A DNA stretch of 64,000 nucleotides from an uncultured Bacteroides sp. (GTDB lineage: Bacteria > Bacteroidota > Bacteroidia > Bacteroidales > Bacteroidaceae): positions 62,001-126,000 of the forward strand of contig CALUOO010000006.1 of NCBI GenBank assembly GCA_944322345.1. Direction: 5' to 3'. The notes beneath the pieces are model-generated. The model searched no databases and was not told the origin of the DNA. It was given only the letters and a program-made list of their open reading frames with translations. Of the stretch, positions 59,094 to 64,000 are shown one piece after another (the first letter of the stretch is position 1; each line of letters starts with the position of its first letter). A program made the translations under genes and the position numbers.

Positions 59094-60785
59094 ATGACTA
59101 AGAAGTTGTATTTGCCCTTACTCATGGCAATGGTTGTTGCACTGTTTTCTTCGTGCAAAAAAATGGGTCCTTTATCAGCTGATTACTTTACCGTAACTCC
59201 GCAAGTTCTAGAAGCTGTCGGTGGCAAAGTACCTGCTACAATTAACGGTAAATTCCCTGAAAAGTACTTCAACAAGAAGGCTGTAGTAGAAGTTACTCCG
59301 GTATTGAAATGGGAAGGCGGTCAAGCCAAAGGTCAATCAGCTACATTCCAAGGTGAAAAAGTAGAAGGTAACGATCAGACCATTTCTTACAAAATGGGTG
59401 GTAGCTACACTATGAAGACTAGCTTCGACTACGTTCCTGAAATGGCGAAATCAGAACTTTATCTTGAATTCAAAGCCACTATCGGAAAGAAACAGGTAAC
59501 TATTCCTGCTGTAAAGATTGCTGATGGTGTTATCTCAACTTCTGAGTTGATCAACAATACACTGGCCAACGCTAACGGTGCTCTTGGAGAAGACGCTTTC
59601 CAACGTGTTATCAAAGAAAAACATGAGTCTAATATCATGTTCTTGATCCAACAAGCTAACATCCGTTCAAGCGAATTGAAGAAAGCAACAGAATTCAACG
59701 ATGAAGTTGCCAACATCAACGAAGCTGACAACAAGAAGATCAGCAACATCGAAGTTTCTGCTTATGCTTCACCTGATGGTGGTGTAAAACTGAACACTAC
59801 ATTGGCTGAAAATCGTGAAAACAACACAGCTAAATTGGTTGAAAAGAACTTGAAGAAAGACAAACTGGATATCGCAGTTGACTCTAAGTATACAGCACAA
59901 GACTGGGAAGGTTTCCAAGAACTGGTTTCTAAATCTAACATCCAAGACAAAGAACTGATTCTTCGTGTTCTGTCTATGTACCAAGATCCAGCTCAAAGAG
60001 AACAGGAAATCAAAAATATCTCTTCTGTTTACAAAACATTGGCTGACGAAATCCTGCCTCAGTTGCGTCGTTCTCGTCTGACTTTGAACTACGAAATCAT
60101 CGGTAAGTCTGACGAAGAGATTTCTAAACTGGCTGCTTCTAATCCGTCAGAACTGAATGTAGAAGAGTTGCTGTATGCTGCTACACTGACTAACGATCCT
60201 GCAAAACAAGAAGCTATCTATACACAAGCTACTAAGCAGTTCCCGAACGACTACCGTGCATACAACAATCTTGGTAAACTTGCTTTCCAAGCAGGAAATG
60301 CAGACAAAGCAGAATCATACCTGAAGAAAGCTGCCAGCCTGAACGCTGCTCCTGAAGTAAACCTGAACTTAGGTCTTGTAGCCTTGATCAAGGGCGACAA
60401 AGCTGCTGCTGAAACTTACTTCGGAAAAGCTGCCGGAACTAAAGAATTGGGCGAATCTATGGGTAACCTGTACATTACACAAGGCCAATATGAAAAAGCA
60501 GTTAACTCATTCGGTGCTTCTAAGACCAACAGCGCTGCATTGGCTCAGATCTTAGCTAAAGACTACAACAAGGCTAAGACTACTCTTGACAATGTAGAAA
60601 GACCAGATGCTTATACTGACTACCTGAAAGCTGTATTAGGTGCAAGAACCAACAACTCTTCTATGGTAATCAGCAACTTGAAGAATGCAGTTGCTAAAGA
60701 ACCTGCATTGGGTAAGAGAGCTGCAAACGATCTTGAGTTTGCTAAATTCTTCACAAATGCAGATTTCATGAACATCGCTAAATAA
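59094..60785 (+). CDS. TPR lipoprotein with OmpA-like segment
   Basis: 563 residues. Lipoprotein signal MTKKLYLPLLMAMVVALFSSC. A beta-rich N-domain, a segment with ISNIEVSAYASPDGGVKLNT and NRENNTAKLVEKNL as in OmpA C-terminal domains, and tetratricopeptide repeats from about residue 380 (YRAYNNLGKLAFQAGNADKA; ESMGNLYITQGQYEKAVNSF). Codon use is strongly biased (many CTG/AAA/GAA with few rare codons), as for an abundant protein, and its promoter and terminator are its own. Probable outer membrane or periplasmic role. Confidence 0.87.
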   Translation: MTKKLYLPLLMAMVVALFSSCKKMGPLSADYFTVTPQVLEAVGGKVPATINGKFPEKYFNKKAVVEVTPVLKWEGGQAKGQSATFQGEKVEGNDQTISYKMGGSYTMKTSFDYVPEMAKSELYLEFKATIGKKQVTIPAVKIADGVISTSELINNTLANANGALGEDAFQRVIKEKHESNIMFLIQQANIRSSELKKATEFNDEVANINEADNKKISNIEVSAYASPDGGVKLNTTLAENRENNTAKLVEKNLKKDKLDIAVDSKYTAQDWEGFQELVSKSNIQDKELILRVLSMYQDPAQREQEIKNISSVYKTLADEILPQLRRSRLTLNYEIIGKSDEEISKLAASNPSELNVEELLYAATLTNDPAKQEAIYTQATKQFPNDYRAYNNLGKLAFQAGNADKAESYLKKAASLNAAPEVNLNLGLVALIKGDKAAAETYFGKAAGTKELGESMGNLYITQGQYEKAVNSFGASKTNSAALAQILAKDYNKAKTTLDNVERPDAYTDYLKAVLGARTNNSSMVISNLKNAVAKEPALGKRAANDLEFAKFFTNADFMNIAK

Positions 60786-60840
60786 ATTAGAAGAGAAACA
60801 TAAGCCAATACAGTTGGCTTATTAACTCCATAACTTAAAA

Positions 60841-60883
60841 AAGAAGAGCTTGTCTAAAATTAGTCAAGCTCTTCTTTTTTTTT
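60841..60883 (+). terminator. Terminator of the TPR lipoprotein gene
   Basis: 12-bp stem AAGAAGAGCTTG/CAAGCTCTTCTT followed by a run of about nine T. It is largely symmetric. Confidence 0.88.
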
Positions 60884-60897
60884 ATCCGCAAAAAGCG

Positions 60898-60905
60898 TAC
60901 TTTCG
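60898..60905 (+). promoter_or_regulatory. Possible promoter of the thioredoxin-fold lipoprotein (-7 box)
   Basis: TACTTTCG differs from TAnnTTTG at one position and lies 20 bp before the ATG at 60925. Confidence 0.45.
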
Positions 60906-60924
60906 CAACAAAGAGACGTAAACA

Positions 60925-61989
60925 ATGAAGAAAAGCCACATTTTAATACTTACAATACTCTGTCTAATCGGATGCAAGAAGACGTCGGAAGAAGTTACCA
61001 TCAATGGAGAGATAAAAGGACTGGGTACAGATACACTTTACCTATATGGAATGGATGAATCATACGACCAGATAGATACCATCTATGTCCAAGACGGAAA
61101 ATTCTCCCACCAAGTCAGCGCAGACACCATTATCTCTACCCTGTTACTGATCAACGAGACAGAATACCCCCTATTCTTCGACAAAGGCAACCAAATCAGC
61201 ATTAAAGGCAATGCAGATAATCTTCAGCGTCTTACCATAAAAGGGAACGTGTATAACGAAGAATTCAGCGCTTTCCAGCAACAACTGTATGACGGGCAAA
61301 ACGCCCCCACACAGGAAACAGCCGAGGAAAAAGCAGAAGCATTTATCAGGCAGCACAATTCTTCGTATGTAAGCCTTTACCTGCTGGACAAGTACTTTGT
61401 ACAGAAAGACAATCCCGATCTGATCAAAATAAAAGAACTGAAAGAGCTGCTGACAGGCGTGTTGCAGGACAAACAATACATGGAGCGACTGACCGAAGCC
61501 ATCACCAGGTCGGAAAAGATGCAGGTAGGAAAATATGCACCCTATTTTACCCTCAGCAACGCAAAAGGGGAAAGAATCAGCCGTTCGTCAGAAGCCTTCA
61601 AAAAGAAGAACCTGCTCATCTGTTTCTGGGCTTCGTGGGGAGACAGTATCAGCAACCAGCGTAATAACAAAGAACTAAAAGAACTCTACCAAAAATATAA
61701 GAAAAACAAACATTTGGGAATATTGGGAGTATCTTTCGACATGGAGAAACAACAATGGACAGAAGCTGTCGAACGCGACAGTCTGGACTGGGAACAGGTA
61801 TACAGCCCTGAAGGATTGAACTCCGAGATTGCCAATCAGTATTGCATCTACCGCCTGCCCTACAATATACTGTTGTCGCCCGAAGGAAAAATCATAGCCA
61901 AAGACCTGCAGGGAGAGGAACTGAAAGAGCAAGTGGCAAAAGCAATCGAGAAATCGGAGAAGAGAGAAGAAAGACAAAAGAAATCGTAA
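60925..61989 (+). CDS. Thioredoxin-fold lipoprotein without catalytic cysteines
   Basis: 354 residues. SPII signal MKKSHILILTILCLIGC, a DUF4369-like N-domain (DTLYLYGMDESYDQIDTIYV), then an AhpC/TSA-thioredoxin domain: GKYAPYFTLSNAKGERISRS, LLICFWASWGDSISNQRNNK where WCxxC is expected. Both active cysteines are absent (WGDS), so it is unlikely to be a disulphide enzyme. Function is unclear. Confidence 0.85.
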   Translation: MKKSHILILTILCLIGCKKTSEEVTINGEIKGLGTDTLYLYGMDESYDQIDTIYVQDGKFSHQVSADTIISTLLLINETEYPLFFDKGNQISIKGNADNLQRLTIKGNVYNEEFSAFQQQLYDGQNAPTQETAEEKAEAFIRQHNSSYVSLYLLDKYFVQKDNPDLIKIKELKELLTGVLQDKQYMERLTEAITRSEKMQVGKYAPYFTLSNAKGERISRSSEAFKKKNLLICFWASWGDSISNQRNNKELKELYQKYKKNKHLGILGVSFDMEKQQWTEAVERDSLDWEQVYSPEGLNSEIANQYCIYRLPYNILLSPEGKIIAKDLQGEELKEQVAKAIEKSEKREERQKKS

Positions 61990-62063
61990 GCACTCCCTCG
62001 AAACAGGAACCTGAAAAACAAGATACACACCATTTATACCATACGTCTCAGTAAAACACAAAT

Positions 62064-63608
62064 TTGCCTATGTTAATCAAGCTATTCGGAGCTGCTGTAC
62101 AGGGAATTGACGCAACAATCATCACCATCGAGGTAAACAGCTCCCGCGGATGCATGTTCTATCTTGTAGGACTGCCAGACTCTGCCGTCAAGGAGAGCCA
62201 TCAGCGTATACTTTCGGCACTGCAGGTGAACGGTTATAAAATGCCGACCAGCAACATTGTCATCAACATGGCCCCTGCCGACATCCGGAAAGAAGGATCG
62301 GCCTACGACCTGCCACTCGCCATTGGGCTGCTGGGAGCCAGCGAGGTCATCTCGTCGGAAAAGTTCGACCGCTATATGCTGATGGGAGAACTCAGTCTGG
62401 ACGGGAGCATACAACCCATCAAAGGTGCTCTTCCCATCGCTATCAAAGCCCGTGAGGCCGGGTTCGAAGGCCTGATTGTCCCGAAACAGAACGTCCGCGA
62501 AGCAGCAGTGGTCAACAAGCTGAACGTATATGGAGTAAGCACGCTGAAGGAGGTGGCAGAATTCTTCAACGGCGAACGGGAACTGAAACCTACCATAGTA
62601 AATACACGCGAAGAGTTTTATGCACGTCAAAGCCATTTCGACTGCGACTTTGCCGACGTCAAAGGACAGGAAAACGTAAAACGCGCACTCGAAGTAGCGG
62701 CAGCAGGCGGACACAACCTCATCATGGTAGGTGCACCCGGAAGCGGCAAGTCGATGATGGCAAAGCGCCTGCCTTCTATTCTCCCGCCATTGTCGCTCAG
62801 CGAAAGTCTGGAGACAACCAAGATACACTCCGTAGCCGGAAAACTCGGCAGTGACTGTTCGCTGATTACCCAACGTCCGTTCCGCTCACCTCACCACACC
62901 ATCTCGCAAGTGGCAATGGTGGGAGGAGGAAGCTTTCCGCAACCCGGAGAGATCAGTCTTGCCCACAACGGAGTGCTGTTTCTGGACGAGCTACCGGAAT
63001 TTTCGAGGAACGTGCTGGAGGTACTGCGTCAGCCGCTGGAAGACAGGTGTATCACAATCTCACGCGCAAAGGGAAGCATCAACTATCCGGCAGGGCTCAT
63101 GCTGGTGGCATCCATGAATCCGTGTCCGTGCGGCTATTACAACCACCCCACGAAAGCATGCGTATGCAGCGCCGGACAAGTACAGAAATACCTGAACAGA
63201 ATATCGGGACCTTTGCTCGACCGTATCGACATTCAGATAGAAATCGTCCCGGTGCCTTTCGACAAGATGTCAGACCAGCGGCGCGGAGAACCCAGTGCCA
63301 CCATACGCGAAAGAGTGATCCGAGCCAGACAAATACAGGAACAACGCTATGCCAACATGCCCGGCATACACTGTAATGCGCAGATGAACAGCCAATTGCT
63401 CGCCACTTATGCCCGCCCTGACGAGAAAGGACTGCTTCTGCTGAAAAATGCTATGGAAAGGCTGAATCTGTCGGCTAGGGCTTACGACCGTATTCTGAAA
63501 GTAGCCCGAACCATTGCCGACCTTGAGGGCAGCGAGCAACTGCTTCCCGCCCATCTGGCAGAAGCCATCAGTTACCGCAATCTCGACCGTGAGAACTGGG
63601 CTGGATAA
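62064..63608 (+). CDS. comM: ComM/YifB AAA+ ATPase
   Basis: 514 residues. N-domain GCMFYLVGLPDSAVKESHQR, Walker A MVGAPGSGKSMMAKRLPSIL near residue 215, Walker B GVLFLDELPEF, then MASMNPCPCGYYNHPTKACV. Helicase-type AAA+ protein that aids branch migration during natural transformation in other bacteria. Full length. Confidence 0.92.
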   Translation: MPMLIKLFGAAVQGIDATIITIEVNSSRGCMFYLVGLPDSAVKESHQRILSALQVNGYKMPTSNIVINMAPADIRKEGSAYDLPLAIGLLGASEVISSEKFDRYMLMGELSLDGSIQPIKGALPIAIKAREAGFEGLIVPKQNVREAAVVNKLNVYGVSTLKEVAEFFNGERELKPTIVNTREEFYARQSHFDCDFADVKGQENVKRALEVAAAGGHNLIMVGAPGSGKSMMAKRLPSILPPLSLSESLETTKIHSVAGKLGSDCSLITQRPFRSPHHTISQVAMVGGGSFPQPGEISLAHNGVLFLDELPEFSRNVLEVLRQPLEDRCITISRAKGSINYPAGLMLVASMNPCPCGYYNHPTKACVCSAGQVQKYLNRISGPLLDRIDIQIEIVPVPFDKMSDQRRGEPSATIRERVIRARQIQEQRYANMPGIHCNAQMNSQLLATYARPDEKGLLLLKNAMERLNLSARAYDRILKVARTIADLEGSEQLLPAHLAEAISYRNLDRENWAG

Positions 63609-63638
63609 ACGCATACGACAACTCCTCTTGCCCCCGAT

Positions 63639-63726
63639 ATTGGGAAAGGTTACCCAACACATTGGGAAAGGTTAGCTGACACGTCAGCAAAGGTTACCCA
63701 GCACGTGAGCTAACCTTTCCCAACAA
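63639..63726. repeat. Four 22-bp modular palindromes (locus 2)
   Basis: Units at 63639, 63661, 63683 and 63705, with the last one inverted. Same consensus as locus 1 (AAAGGTTA core with GTTGGG or GTCAGC arms). Located after comM. Confidence 0.85.
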
Positions 63727-63804
63727 ACCCCTTCAGAACATCTTCCGAAAGGCCCTTCGGCAGACAAGGATTCAACACAGTCTGCAGGATTCAGAATTGC
63801 CGCT

Positions 63805-64000
63805 CTACTGTACAAAGTCCTTCGGCAACACACCAAACTGTTTCTTAAAGCAGTTTGAGAAATAAGAAGGCGAACTGAACCCTACCATATAAGAGATCTC
63901 CACAATGCCATATTCACCCTCTTTCAGCAACTGGGCAGCTCTCTTCAGGCGTTCCAGCCTCAGATATTCATTCGGGCTCATATCCAACACACCTTTCAGC
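63805..64000 (-). CDS. AraC-family regulator (C-terminal part)
   Basis: The frame stops at 63805 and is open to the window edge, so the N-terminus is missing. LKRAAQLLKEGEYGIVEISY with VGFSSPSYFSNCFKKQFGVL is the second HTH of AraC/XylS regulators. Likely the C-terminus of a regulator; what it senses cannot be said. Confidence 0.85.
   Translation of the reverse strand, partial: LKGVLDMSPNEYLRLERLKRAAQLLKEGEYGIVEISYMVGFSSPSYFSNCFKKQFGVLPKDFVQ

Overview
The window looks like a gut Bacteroides chromosome (order Bacteroidales) with an integrated siphovirus prophage. The assignment rests on repeated promoters of the Bacteroides form (a -7 box TAnnTTTG, often with a TTTG-like -33 box about 20 bp upstream), SPII lipoproteins, a fused 2-oxoacid:ferredoxin oxidoreductase alpha/gamma gene, and an integrase of the kind common in this group. 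The species cannot be told from the sequence alone.

Prophage (1 to about 48,500; the left end lies outside the window). Reading the minus strand from right to left: a control region (S24 repressor at 44678 on plus, Cro-like gene at 44465 on minus); an early block (homing endonuclease, Rad50-like ATPase, RecT, MBL-fold enzyme, NinB-like protein, replisome organiser, DnaC-like loader, MazG-like and Dam-like enzymes, many small proteins); a middle block (ParB-CTPase, DnaQ-like exonuclease, RuvC-like resolvase, ParB-N/DUF4417 protein, HExxH protein); packaging and head genes (small and large terminase, portal, MuF protein with an ADP-ribosyltransferase-like C-terminus); then, after a plus-strand island of 13 small genes (15323-20745), scaffold, decoration, capsid, connectors, tail tube, a tail chaperone with a programmed -1 frameshift, tape measure, Dit and Tal. 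The lysogeny operon runs rightwards from the repressor and includes a lipoprotein. The integrase sits next to tRNA-Arg(CCU) at 48503-48574, the likely attachment site. No lysis genes are visible.

Three features tie the prophage together. First, a 17-bp palindrome (about TGTGTTYATNRAACACA) occurs at seven places next to prophage genes or promoters and is probably the repressor operator. Second, the MuF-ART gene is convergent with a gene for an ADP-ribosylglycohydrolase, which suggests a virion-borne toxin with an antidote. Third, twelve copies of a 14-16 bp near-palindrome (TTTTGCTTAGGCAAAA), all in one orientation, fill 46652-47120 beside an AT-rich tract and run into the 3' end of the integrase gene. 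The prophage also encodes a ParB-family CTPase with no visible ParA, so the array may be a parS/KorB-operator-like centromere or an origin. This array is the best candidate for an undescribed system.

Host region (about 48,500 to 64,000): a tandem degenerate tRNA-Arg-like sequence, korAB, a low-GC lipoprotein, a structured RNA resembling 6S RNA, a LolC/E-type permease with rbfA, an O-methyltransferase, pyk, aroQ divergent from xerD, an abundant-looking TPR lipoprotein, a thioredoxin-fold lipoprotein lacking its cysteines, a ComM/YifB AAA+ protein, and the end of an AraC regulator. Two intergenic clusters of 22-bp modular palindromes follow korB and comM.
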